Source: Clostridia bacterium
Lineage (GTDB): Bacteria; Bacillota; Clostridia; Oscillospirales; CAG-272
Length of the DNA: 34,501 nucleotides
Direction: 5' to 3'
Assembly (NCBI GenBank): GCA_017462615.1
Contig: JAFTQT010000093.1
Span: forward strand, 1 to 34,501
In this document: positions 16,014 to 23,546 of the stretch, in pieces
Layout of the letters: each line of letters opens with the position of its first letter
How positions within the stretch are numbered: position 1 is the stretch's first letter
Notes under the pieces: model-generated
What the model saw: the letters and a program-made list of their open reading frames with translations, nothing else
Databases searched by the model: none
Told to the model about the DNA's origin: nothing
Program-made: the position numbers and the translations under genes

Positions 16014-17192
16014 TTAAAATTTCGCGCGGATATAGAATGTCTGCAGGGTGGAGAGCGCCTTCTCGCAGAGCTCGTCGAAGGGGAGCTTTTGCTCCTGCTC
16101 GACGACCTTGGAGAGCACAGGCCTTGTTTTGGGATGACGGGGGGTAAAGACGGTGCAGCAGTCCTCAAAGGGCAAAATGGAGGTCTCGAAGGTGTCGATC
16201 ATGCGGGCGATCTGCACGATCTCCTCCTTGTCCATGCCGATGCAGGGACGAAACACGGGGTAAGCGGCCATATCGTTGGTCACGTTCAGCGCCTGCATGG
16301 TCTGGGAGGCTACCTGTCCCAGACTTTCGCCGGTGATCAGCGCCTCGCAGCCTCGCATCTCGGCTACCTTGTTGGCAATGGCCATCATATAGCGACGCAA
16401 AAGAAGCGTAAAATACTCCTCGTCGCAGTTTTTGACCAGCAGCTCCTGGATCTCGGTAAGGGACACCACGTTGACCTGCATGCTGCCGCTCCAGCGCGCC
16501 ACAAGACCGGCGAGATCCAGCACCTTTTGCCGTGCCTGCTCGCTGGTGTAGGGAATGGATTCAAAGTACAGAGCCTCCAATTTCACACCCCGTTTGGCCA
16601 TCATCCAGCCTGCCACGGGAGAATCGATGCCGCCGGAAAGCAGCAGCAGCCCCTTGCCGTTGGTGCCAACGGGAAGTCCACCCGCGCCTTTGAATTGCCC
16701 TGCGTGAACGTAGGCGGCGGTCTCCCGCACCTCCACACGCACGGTCGCGTCGGGATGGTGCACGTCTACCCGCAGCCAGGGGCAGATCGAAAGCAAAGCG
16801 CCGCCCGCCTCCTGGCAAATGGCGGGGGAATCCAGCGGGAAGGTCTTGTCCGAGCGCTTGGCCTCTACCTTAAAGGTCTTTTTGCCGCGGAGAAAATCAG
16901 GCAGGTAGGTCTTGGCGGTGGCAAGGATGCTTTCCATATTTTTTTCGGCCACAGCGGCGCGCACCACGCCCGCAATGCCAAAGAGGCGTCTTGCGGCTTC
17001 AAACATACCGTCAAGGTCGGCAAAATCGTCCTGCGGCTCCACGTAGACCGTGCTCTGAGCGTAGCGGACGGTAAAATTGCCGAAGGAGGCGGCGCGGTAG
17101 CGCAGCTCCTTGGCCAGCATATCCTCAAAGTAGCGGCGGTTGGCGCCCTTCAGCACGATCTCGCCGTATTTGCAAAGTAAGATCTCTTTCAT
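16014..17192 (-). CDS. thiI: tRNA uracil-4-sulfurtransferase ThiI
   Basis: A 392-residue cytoplasmic enzyme that makes 4-thiouridine at position 8 of tRNAs, using ATP and sulfur from a cysteine desulfurase. The N-terminal ferredoxin-like and THUMP domains cover about 1-170 and bind the tRNA acceptor end. The PP-loop ATP pyrophosphatase motif LLLLSGGIDSPVAGW (around 181-195) is intact, and LITGESLGQVASQT (about 287-300) is the usual second landmark. It ends near 390 without the rhodanese domain of the E. coli protein, as is normal in Bacillota, where a partner desulfurase (often NifZ/IscS-like) supplies sulfur. No such desulfurase gene is beside it here. The ATG overlaps the stop of the DUF2007 gene (ATGA), indicating translational coupling. 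Confidence 0.96.
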   Translation of the reverse strand: MKEILLCKYGEIVLKGANRRYFEDMLAKELRYRAASFGNFTVRYAQSTVYVEPQDDFADLDGMFEAARRLFGIAGVVRAAVAEKNMESILATAKTYLPDFLRGKKTFKVEAKRSDKTFPLDSPAICQEAGGALLSICPWLRVDVHHPDATVRVEVRETAAYVHAGQFKGAGGLPVGTNGKGLLLLSGGIDSPVAGWMMAKRGVKLEALYFESIPYTSEQARQKVLDLAGLVARWSGSMQVNVVSLTEIQELLVKNCDEEYFTLLLRRYMMAIANKVAEMRGCEALITGESLGQVASQTMQALNVTNDMAAYPVFRPCIGMDKEEIVQIARMIDTFETSILPFEDCCTVFTPRHPKTRPVLSKVVEQEQKLPFDELCEKALSTLQTFYIRAKF

Positions 17193-17488
17193 TCTTCGCT
17201 CTCCTGCGCGTCCTCGTCTTCCTCAAGCTCCGCACCGTCTGCGGGGGTAATCAGCTCCAACGCTCTTTCCAGCAGCGCCTCGGGCACGTAGATATCGGTG
17301 CCGTAAAAGCTCTGACCCATCATAATGCGCATGGCGCTGCCCGTACCCCTGTCTTTTTTCAGATAAGGGATATTTTCCTCCTTCAGCAGCTCCTCGTACA
17401 TGGCCACCAGTATATCGTCGTAGAGGGTGGCAAGGAGGGCGAGCCCCTCGTCAGCAGTAGTGTGCTCCAATCCAAACAAACGATCCAT
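17189..17488 (-). CDS. DUF2007-like small protein
   Basis: A 99-residue acidic protein. The core (about 23-82) reads TLYDDILVAMYEELLKEENIPYLKKDRG, then a YGTDIYVPEALLERALELI segment. This is the pattern of DUF2007 'putative signal transducing' proteins: an alpha/beta unit in which a short helix is followed by a Val-Pro strand and a second helix. The last 17 residues are almost all Glu and Asp. No catalytic residues are evident. Its start directly abuts the exonuclease stop, and its stop overlaps the thiI start by 4 nt, so the three genes form a coupled operon. The function remains unknown; the position suggests a role in RNA or tRNA metabolism, but that is only guilt by association. Confidence 0.8.
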   Translation of the reverse strand: MDRLFGLEHTTADEGLALLATLYDDILVAMYEELLKEENIPYLKKDRGTGSAMRIMMGQSFYGTDIYVPEALLERALELITPADGAELEEDEDAQESEE

Positions 17489-18604
17489 TCATGCGTCCTC
17501 GCTTTCGTAATAATGGGGGAATAACGCCTCAAATACAAGGCGGCAGGCCTGGGCGTCGGCGGCAGAGGTATGGGCAATGCCGTTCCAATCCAGGTTAAAA
17601 TGCGCCATGGCGTCGGTGAGAGAATGGTGGGAGAGCGCGATCTCGTGCTCCACCACGAAGCGGGAAAACTCCGCGGCGCAGTCCACCAGCTTGTCCTTCA
17701 GCTGATTGCGCTCCGTCTTGGTGCTGTAGATCTTTCGCAGATGAGAATAGTCCGTGGAGGTGCCGTAGGCGATCATGCGGTCCGCACCGTCCACAATGTC
17801 TCTCAGGCGCGGCGCGATCTCGGCAAGCGTGGGCGCATCCTGTACCATGGCGGGGGTAATGCCGTGGATCTTCTCGGTGCGGTTCCACTTGCGGTTGCGC
17901 ACGGGGCGGGTGTAGGAATCAAACACCACCTCCCCAAGGCCGTTGATGATGGAGACCGAAAGGATCTCGTCCCGCTCGAAGACGCCGGTGAGCTCCAGGT
18001 CGAAAAACAGCACCCGTTTGGGGTCGTTTCCGTATTTTTTTGCCCGCTTGGCATCGCCCTTGGCCCGGCGCTCGGCCAGCTCCTCGCTGTAGCAGTCGTA
18101 GCAGAGCTTGCTGCGGTAGCGGGAGGCGTTGCCGCACTTGACACAGGGTAGCGGCAGACGGCGGCAGGTGGCCTTGTCGTAAAGCAGCACCACCTCGCCG
18201 CTTTTGCGCACCAGGCACGCCACGGGGGGCTCCACGGGCTCGTAATACATCCGGAAAAGTGCCTCGGCGGAGAAATATCCCAAAAGCTCGGCGCGGCGGC
18301 CGCTGATGCGACGCAGCTCACCCGCCTCGGTGGAGACGGTCACCGCCTCGGGCTCGGCGGGCAGCTCCCTTTTGGGAGCCGTAGGACGCTCGTACCAGTG
18401 GGCGGGGGGCGCCTCCTTTACCTTGTTGGGATTATAGTAATAGACCACCGTGCCGTCGCTTTTGGTGATACAGGCGACGGGATCTGCCGTGGGCTGCAGA
18501 TGCATTTTCAGCAGCTCCTCCTCAGTCAGCAGGCTGCGGCGCTCCGCGTCCCGCCGACTGATGCAGGGCGGCGTTTTTTTCAGCTGTGGCGAAAGGGTTT
18601 CCAT
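17489..18604 (-). CDS. DEDDh 3'-5' exonuclease with a duplicated N-terminal module and zinc ribbon
   Basis: A 371-residue three-part protein. Residues 16-62 and 101-147 are two copies of the same 47-residue module that align without gaps. Both have Ser-x-x-x-Ala-Glu, a helix, and a strand PVAC-(I/L)-x-(K/R)-(S/K)-(D/S)-G-x-V-V, each followed by a Tyr. A zinc ribbon follows (Cys154, Cys157, Cys168, Cys171). The C-terminal exonuclease domain (about 197-362) has the DnaQ-type acids: Asp202 and Glu204 in FFDLELTG, IHGIT at 246-250, Asp285, and the His345/Asp350 pair. This chemistry trims 3' ends of DNA or RNA. The domain resembles the epsilon/PolC-exo and RNase T groups rather than a replicative subunit. 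It is first in an operon with the DUF2007 gene and thiI, which hints at an RNA substrate. The start ATG at 18604 has a GGAGG site upstream. Confidence 0.85.
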   Translation of the reverse strand: METLSPQLKKTPPCISRRDAERRSLLTEEELLKMHLQPTADPVACITKSDGTVVYYYNPNKVKEAPPAHWYERPTAPKRELPAEPEAVTVSTEAGELRRISGRRAELLGYFSAEALFRMYYEPVEPPVACLVRKSGEVVLLYDKATCRRLPLPCVKCGNASRYRSKLCYDCYSEELAERRAKGDAKRAKKYGNDPKRVLFFDLELTGVFERDEILSVSIINGLGEVVFDSYTRPVRNRKWNRTEKIHGITPAMVQDAPTLAEIAPRLRDIVDGADRMIAYGTSTDYSHLRKIYSTKTERNQLKDKLVDCAAEFSRFVVEHEIALSHHSLTDAMAHFNLDWNGIAHTSAADAQACRLVFEALFPHYYESEDA

Positions 18605-18637
18605 AAGGCCTCCGTATTGCGACGTTCGATCCCTTCC

Positions 18638-18666
18638 AGTATAACATATTTATCATAAAAATACAA
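18638..18666 (-). promoter_or_regulatory. Promoter of the exonuclease-DUF2007-thiI operon
   Basis: On the minus strand TTGTAT (18661-18666), 17 bp and TATACT (18638-18643) with TGT as extended -10. The predicted leader is about 25-30 nt long and includes ACGGAGG before the ATG at 18604. Confidence 0.8.
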
Positions 18667-18752
18667 GATTATCCAGCGTAAGATTTTGAATAAATCATAA
18701 ATTAAATTTTGCGCGATGCGTGCAAAAATCTTGCTTGTTTGCGTGCGGCATC

Positions 18753-18781
18753 TTGATTTTGTCGAAAAAGCGTGTTATACT
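18753..18781 (+). promoter_or_regulatory. Promoter of the TIR-LRR gene containing an exact Spo0A-box sequence
   Basis: -35 TTGATT (18753-18758), 17-bp spacer, -10 TATACT (18776-18781) with TGT extension. TTTGTCGAAA at 18758-18767 lies in the spacer; it contains the Spo0A core TGNCGAA with the usual T and A flanks. A site between the -35 and -10 would be expected to repress. Confidence 0.7.
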
Positions 18782-18813
18782 GATTATATATCATTTGGGG
18801 AGAAGAGCTTACG

Positions 18814-20424
18814 ATGGAACATATGCCAACAGCCTACGAGGGCAAGCAGCCCTACATATTCGTCAGCTATGCGCACAAGGATGCTGCGCGCGTGCTGCCG
18901 GTCATCGAGTCACTTGTCAAAAGCGGATTCCGCGTCTGGTACGATGCGGGCATTGAAGCAGGCACGGAATGGCCCGAATATATCGCGGCTCACCTGGCGG
19001 ATGCCGCCTGTGTGCTTGCCTTTCTGTCGCCCGCGTCTATCAACTCCCGGAACTGCCGCCAGGAGATCACCTTTGCGCTGAGCCGTGATCGCGCCATGCT
19101 GACGGTATTCCTGGAGGACGTAAAGCTTCCGCTGGGACTGGAAATGCAGCTTGGTCTGACCCAGGCTATGTTTTACCATCGTCACGGGACGGTAGAGTCC
19201 TTCGCGCGTGAGCTGGTGAAGGCCGAGGTGATCGCAGACTGCCGCGAGGAGACGCCCTCGCTTCCCAAAAACGTGGAAAAACCCGCACCGTCTGCCGCCC
19301 AATCCAGCGTTGCTCCCGCACCGGAGCCTGCGCCGGCCCCTGCCGAACCCACGCCTGCGCCCGCGCCCGCTGCCCCTGCGCTTTTCAACTTGAAAAACGA
19401 TGAAATGACGGTGGTGGACGGCGTTTTGGAGCGCTATCACGGGCAAAGGGAGCGGGTGGAGATCCCCGAGGGCGTTACGGTCATTGCCTCGGAGGTGTTC
19501 AAGCGCAACGCCGCGCTGAAGAGCATTCGCTTGCCCCGGAGCCTCGTTACCATCCGCGCATGGGCCTTTGCGGACTGTCCCGCGCTGGAGGAGATCACGA
19601 TCCCCGGCGGCGTTGAGGTGGTATCCAGCAATTTGTTTGTGGGCTCCGGCCTGAAACGGGTGATCCTGTCGTAGGGCGTGACCACCGTGGGCATCGCCAC
19701 CTTTAAGGATTGCGCCTCCCTTTCCTACGTGGGCCTGCCCAAATCGCTGAAAACCATCGGCGAGGAGGCCTTCAAGGGCTGTAAGAGCCTCACACGGGTG
19801 CATCTGCCCGAGGGCGTCAGCTACGCCAAGGAGGGCAATAAGAGAAGCTTCCCCGCAACGGTAAAATTCGTAGACGAAAACGGCGTGCTGCTACAGGCCG
19901 AAAAAAAGGCTGCCCCCACGCCACCTCCTGCGCCGAAGCCTCTGTTTGATATCATAGACGGCGTTCTCCGCGCTTGTCGCGGCGAGTGCAAGCGCATTAC
20001 GATTCCCGTGTCTGCCAAAGAGATCGGCGCGTGCGTGTTCTTGAACCACACGGAGCTTCTTACCGTAAACGTGCCGGGCACTGTGCGTAAGATCGGCAAA
20101 TCTGCCTTTGAGGGCTGCAAGAATCTGGAGCTTGTCACGTTTGCCCACGGGCTGTTTGAAATAGGAGATTGGGCCTTTAAGGACTGTGAGAAATTGGAGT
20201 TTGTCGATGATATTCCCGATACGGTGACCAAGATCGGCGCGCGTGCCTTTTGCGGCTGTAAAAACCTGAATACGCTTCAGATCTCCGCGTCTGTCAAGGA
20301 GGTTGGTGCGGGCGCCTTCGATGATTGCCCCGCGCTGAAGGAAATTAAGATCTCCAAAAAGGCTCCCTGTTATCGCGCGCTCAAAAAAATGCTCCCTGAG
20401 CATATAAAATTAGTGAAAGTGTGA
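18814..20424 (+). pseudogene. TIR domain - leucine-rich repeat (BspA-type) gene interrupted by an amber codon
   Basis: One frame runs from ATG 18814 to TGA 20424 with a single internal TAG at 19672-19674. Before the stop lies a TIR domain (about 12-145): YIFVSYAHKDA, the WYDAGIEAG loop, and SRNCRQE with the expected catalytic Glu at residue 84. TIR domains of this type cleave NAD+ or signal through protein contacts. Then comes an Ala/Pro linker (about 150-190) and BspA-type leucine-rich repeats (LRR_5) from about 199. After the TAG the repeats continue in the same frame, then a second Pro-rich linker near 19910 and more LRRs to the end. The LRR register predicts Glu (GAG) at the TAG (LS[E]GV), so one base change would restore the 536-position reading. 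No ribosome site precedes the next possible start, GTG 19678. The gene is broken, or read through, or the base is an error; a 286-residue TIR protein with a few LRRs could still be made. There is no signal peptide. Confidence 0.8.
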
Positions 20425-20433
20425 TCCTTTATA

Positions 20434-20470
20434 GGCAGCGGCTCCCGGATTCCGGGAGCCGCTGCCTTTT
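20434..20470. terminator. Terminator after the TIR-LRR gene
   Basis: A perfect 16-bp GC-rich stem (20434-20449 with 20451-20466) with a single-base gap is followed by TTTTAT. It stands 10 bp after the TGA of the TIR-LRR gene. Confidence 0.85.
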
Positions 20471-20648
20471 ATAGCCCCGTGCTTGCTGCCAAGCGCGGGG
20501 ACTCGCCAAATTTCAACACCAAACGACGCCTCCGGCATAAAATGGCAGTAGCGGACGCAAAAAACTCCTTCGAAAGCGCAATGCGCTGATTAAGCGGAGG
20601 ATTTTCTGCGAAAAATAAAGTCAAACGGAACATAACGGAGGAAATGCG
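20471..20648. other. Non-coding region upstream of mazF with two hairpins
   Basis: No antitoxin or other gene is found here; the longest + frame is about 15 codons. It holds a 10-bp hairpin (20475-20484 with 20491-20500, one G-T pair) and an AGCGCA/TGCGCT dyad around 20575-20588. A CGGAGG ribosome site is just before mazF. No convincing promoter is seen. Confidence 0.6.
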
Positions 20649-21125
20649 ATGTTAACTGTAAAACGGGGTGATATTTACTATGCCGACCTCAGTCCCGTGG
20701 TCGGCTCGGAGCAGGGCGGCATGCGCCCGGTGCTGATCATACAAAACGACGTAGGGAACCGCTACAGCCCCACGGTGATCGCGGCGGCCATCACCTCCAG
20801 AATGGGCAAGACCAAGCTGCCTACGCATATCGACGTTTACGCGGAGCGAGCGGGGCTGGCACGGGATTCCATCGTGCTGCTGGAGCAGGTGCGCACCCTG
20901 GACAAACGCCGACTGAAGGAGAAGATGGGGCACCTGGATGAGGCGCTGATGGCGGATATCGACACCGCCATTTCCGTCAGCCTCGGGCTGATCCCCCGGG
21001 ATGGCCGCCCCGCGAGAGAACGGGAGGAGGCAACGGTTGCGTCGGGAGATGCGACGGGAGCCTTGCCCGCCGCGGCCGCCGTTTCCCCTGTCAATGAGGA
21101 GGAAAAGCCCACTTTTTACACCTGA
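20649..21125 (+). CDS. mazF: MazF/PemK-type endoribonuclease toxin with a C-terminal extension
   Basis: A 158-residue protein whose first ~117 residues match the chromosomal EndoA/MazF of Bacillota. It has [21 protein letters not shown] at the start, the RPVLIIQND strand, TVIAAAITS near residue 43, and [18 protein letters not shown] near 78 is the usual C-terminal helix motif. The conserved Arg-Pro and Thr residues of the active site are retained. MazF cuts single-stranded RNA at short sequences. The last ~40 residues are an Ala/Glu-rich tail not found in the 116-residue B. subtilis protein. The antitoxin (MazE/EndoAI) normally encoded just upstream is missing; the 224 bp before the gene hold no suitable frame. 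Regulation is therefore unknown, and the toxin may be silenced from elsewhere in the genome. The ATG at 20649 has a CGGAGG site. Confidence 0.92.
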   Translation: MLTVKRGDIYYADLSPVVGSEQGGMRPVLIIQNDVGNRYSPTVIAAAITSRMGKTKLPTHIDVYAERAGLARDSIVLLEQVRTLDKRRLKEKMGHLDEALMADIDTAISVSLGLIPRDGRPAREREEATVASGDATGALPAAAAVSPVNEEEKPTFYT

Positions 21126-21170
21126 ATTTCGATAAAAATGGAAAAATTTGCATAATTTTGGCAAAAGCCC

Positions 21171-21198
21171 TTGATTTTTTCTTGTTTTTTGGTAAAAT
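21171..21198 (+). promoter_or_regulatory. Promoter of fba
   Basis: TTGATT (21171-21176), a 16-bp T-rich spacer and TAAAAT (21193-21198) with TGG as extended -10. An AAAGGAG ribosome site precedes the ATG at 21238. Confidence 0.7.
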
Positions 21199-21237
21199 GA
21201 AAGGTGGTAAAAAACTACAATACAAAGGAGAATCAAA

Positions 21238-22197
21238 ATGGCTCTTGTTACAACCAAGGAGATGTTCAAAAAGGCCTATGAGGGCAAATATGCCATCGGC
21301 GCCTTCAACATCAACAATATGGAGATCATCCAGGCGATCACCGAGGCTGCTGCTGAGGAAAAATCCCCCGTGGTGCTGCAGGTTTCTGCCGGCGCCCGCA
21401 AGTATGCAAAGCATGCTTACCTGCTGGCTCTTGCCAAGGCTGCTGTTGAGGACAGCGGCGTGGATTTCGCTCTGCACCTTGACCACGGCGCAGATTTCGA
21501 GATCTGCAAGTCCTGCATCGACGGTGGCTTCACCTCCGTGATGATCGATGGCTCTCACCATTCCTTCGAGGACAATATTGCCCTCACCAAGAAGGTCGTA
21601 GAGTACGCACACGCCCACGGCGTTGTGGTAGAGGGTGAGCTGGGCGTGCTGGCCGGCGTCGAGGACGACGTGGTGGCCGAGCATTCCTCCTATACCCGTC
21701 CCGAGGAGGTCGAGGAGTTCGTTAACCGCACCGGCGTTGACTCCCTGGCCATTTCCATCGGCACCTCTCACGGTGCATATAAGTTCACCGCCAAGCAGTG
21801 CACCCGCAACGAGCAGGGCATCCTGGTTCCGCCTCCTCTCCGCTTTGATATTCTGGCTGAGATCGAGAAGCGTCTGCCCGGCTTCCCCATCGTGCTGCAC
21901 GGTGCCTCCTCCGTTCCCCAGGATTACGTGAAGGAGATCAACGCGCTGGGTGGCCAGCTGCCCGACGCAGTGGGTATTCCCGAGGAGCAGCTCCGCAAGG
22001 CTGCCTCCATGGCTGTTTGCAAGATCAATATCGACTCCGATATCCGTCTCGCCATGACCGCCGGCATCCGCCGCGTATTTGCAGCTGAGCCCGGTGTATT
22101 TGACCCCCGCGGCTACCTGACCGTTGCCCGCGCAGAGGTCAAGAAGATGGTGCAGCATAAGATCAAGAACGTGCTGGGTTCTTCTAACACTCTGTAA
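21238..22197 (+). CDS. fba: Fructose-bisphosphate aldolase, class II
   Basis: A 319-residue zinc-dependent aldolase that splits fructose 1,6-bisphosphate into glyceraldehyde 3-phosphate and dihydroxyacetone phosphate in glycolysis, and runs in reverse in gluconeogenesis. The active-site segment ALHLDHGAD holds the catalytic Asp82 and zinc-binding His83. The other zinc ligands are His178 in GTSHGAYKF and His211 in VLHGASS, with the VEGELG acid pair near 132-134. NIDSD (274-278) binds the phosphate. The length and order match the class IIA/B family; a tagatose-bisphosphate or similar aldolase is a less likely reading. Codon use is strongly biased to the preferred set, as expected for a highly expressed gene. 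It is monocistronic, with its own promoter and a terminator 15 bp after the stop. Confidence 0.96.
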   Translation: MALVTTKEMFKKAYEGKYAIGAFNINNMEIIQAITEAAAEEKSPVVLQVSAGARKYAKHAYLLALAKAAVEDSGVDFALHLDHGADFEICKSCIDGGFTSVMIDGSHHSFEDNIALTKKVVEYAHAHGVVVEGELGVLAGVEDDVVAEHSSYTRPEEVEEFVNRTGVDSLAISIGTSHGAYKFTAKQCTRNEQGILVPPPLRFDILAEIEKRLPGFPIVLHGASSVPQDYVKEINALGGQLPDAVGIPEEQLRKAASMAVCKINIDSDIRLAMTAGIRRVFAAEPGVFDPRGYLTVARAEVKKMVQHKIKNVLGSSNTL

Positions 22198-22212
22198 TCT
22201 AAAAGTTTGTTT

Positions 22213-22243
22213 CGGGGCTGTTGCACGCAACAGCCCCGTTTTT
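22213..22243 (+). terminator. Terminator after fba
   Basis: An 11-bp stem (CGGGGCTGTTG, complement at 22228-22238) with a CACG loop is followed by five T. It lies immediately before the ribosome site of the thioesterase gene, so that gene is reached by read-through or by a promoter not identified here. Confidence 0.92.
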
Positions 22244-22259
22244 AGGAGAGCTTTCAAAA

Positions 22260-23003
22260 ATGAAACATATCGAGCATTATACCGTTCGCTGGCACGATAC
22301 CGACGCCGGCAGGGAAATGCGCCCCTCGGCGCTCCTTGCCCTGATGCAGGAGACCAGCAATCTGCAGTTTTACCGCGCGGGCAGACCCCTTGACGATCTG
22401 CGCGATCGAGAGGGCGTGGGCTTCATTCTCAGCCGCATTGCGGTGGATATCCTGCAGCCGCTTCACGCCTATGACGAGATCCGGGTGGAGACCTTCACCT
22501 GTGAGGGGCACGGACTCAGCTATCCTCGCGGCTTTGAGGTTTACCGGGGCGAGGAGCTGATGGCGCGGTGCCACTCTATGTGGGCGCTGATGCGCATTGC
22601 CGACCGTACGCTGGTGCGGGTGGAGGATGCGCCCCTTGGCTTTGAAAACGAACCGATCCTCACCACCGAAACGCCTCTGCGGCATCGCGCCCCCCGCGAG
22701 CTTGCCTTCCGTACCGTGGGCGAGCGCCCCATCGTGTGGTCGGATCTTGACTACAATATGCACATGAATAATACGAAATACCCCGATATGGTATGCGATT
22801 TCCTGCCCGAGCCCGATCAAACGAGGGTGGTGGGCATGTCCTTTTCCTACCTGCGGGAGGCGCATTTCGGGGACACCGTGCGGGTGGAGCGTGCCGACGG
22901 CGCGGACGGCGTTTTTTACTTCCGCACCTATAAAGAGGATACGCTGTGCCTGGAGGCTATGCTGAAAACCGCCCCCAGAGCCGGAAAGGAGTGCCAATGC
23001 TGA
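22260..23003 (+). CDS. Acyl-ACP thioesterase (FatA/FatB-like)
   Basis: A 247-residue tandem hot-dog protein that releases fatty acids from acyl carrier protein. The first hot-dog (about 1-125) has the WHDTDAGREMRPSALLALMQETS start typical of bacterial PF01643 members, where the Gln-Glu helix faces the substrate. The second contains SDLDYNMHMNNTKYPDMV (161-178), the Asn-x-His motif (Asn166, His168) of the active site. The length agrees with clostridial enzymes of this family. The start at 22260 is supported by the AGGAGAG site and by the fold; an upstream frame runs through the fba terminator. The following GNAT gene overlaps it by 7 bp, so translation is coupled. Its products would be free fatty acids for membrane or signalling use. 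Confidence 0.9.
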   Translation: MKHIEHYTVRWHDTDAGREMRPSALLALMQETSNLQFYRAGRPLDDLRDREGVGFILSRIAVDILQPLHAYDEIRVETFTCEGHGLSYPRGFEVYRGEELMARCHSMWALMRIADRTLVRVEDAPLGFENEPILTTETPLRHRAPRELAFRTVGERPIVWSDLDYNMHMNNTKYPDMVCDFLPEPDQTRVVGMSFSYLREAHFGDTVRVERADGADGVFYFRTYKEDTLCLEAMLKTAPRAGKECQC

Positions 23004-23467
23004 TCCGAAGAGCCGAGCCGCGGGATCTCGCGGACATCAACCGATTGCTTTATCAGGTCTTAGAGGTGCATCACAAGGGACGCCCTGACCTGTTTTACGG
23101 CGGCGTGAAGAAATACACCGACGAGGAGCTGCTTGCCATCATCGCTGACGACAACACCCCTGTTTTCGTGGCGGAAAATGAATTTGGGGCCGTAACGGGG
23201 TACGTTTTCGGCGTTTTTCAGCAGCACAAGGATAGCCATATCCTCACGGATATCAAGACCCTTTACGTCGACGATCTCTGCGTGGATGAAACCGCCCGTG
23301 GCCAAGGTGTTGGCAGGGCGCTGTATGAATTTGCCGTGGATTTCGCCAAAAAATCCGGGTGCTATAATCTGACGCTCAACGTGTGGAGCTGCAACGAAAG
23401 CGCTCTCCGCTTTTACGAAAAATGCGGCCTCCTGCCCCAGAAGATCGGCATGGAAAAGATCCTTTAA
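22997..23467 (+). CDS. GNAT family N-acetyltransferase
   Basis: A 156-residue Gcn5-related acetyltransferase. It begins with the strand-helix MLIRRAEPRDLADINRLL. Strands 2-4 follow, with FVAENEFGAVTGYVFGVF near 58-75, then the acetyl-CoA loop ETARGQGVGRALYEFA (RGQGVG near residues 102-107). The usual NESALRFYEKCGLLP ends the fold. The acceptor (amino group of a protein, antibiotic or small amine) cannot be told from the sequence. A longer frame extends upstream, but the ATG at 22997 follows AAAGGAG and matches the GNAT start. It overlaps the thioesterase gene by 7 bp. A long terminator lies 25 bp after its stop. Confidence 0.92.
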   Translation: MLIRRAEPRDLADINRLLYQVLEVHHKGRPDLFYGGVKKYTDEELLAIIADDNTPVFVAENEFGAVTGYVFGVFQQHKDSHILTDIKTLYVDDLCVDETARGQGVGRALYEFAVDFAKKSGCYNLTLNVWSCNESALRFYEKCGLLPQKIGMEKIL

Positions 23468-23492
23468 CCCCCAAACGGGGTTCGAAAAATGA

Positions 23493-23527
23493 AAAAATCC
23501 CGTTCCGCTAAGCGGAACGGGATTTTT
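23493..23527. terminator. Bidirectional terminator between the GNAT gene and rubrerythrin
   Basis: A perfect 17-bp stem (23493-23509 with 23511-23527) with an A-run on one side and a T-run on the other. The two genes converge on it. Confidence 0.92.
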
Positions 23528-23546
23528 CACAATATCAGCCGTGATA

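Noticed and set aside
19672..19674. TAG recoded as an amino acid in this organism
   Set aside because: TAG ends the Abi gene and no other intact gene in the window has an internal TAG. A point mutation is the simpler reading.
20482..20640. A MazE-like antitoxin upstream of mazF
   Set aside because: No frame over about 15 codons with a ribosome site exists on the + strand.
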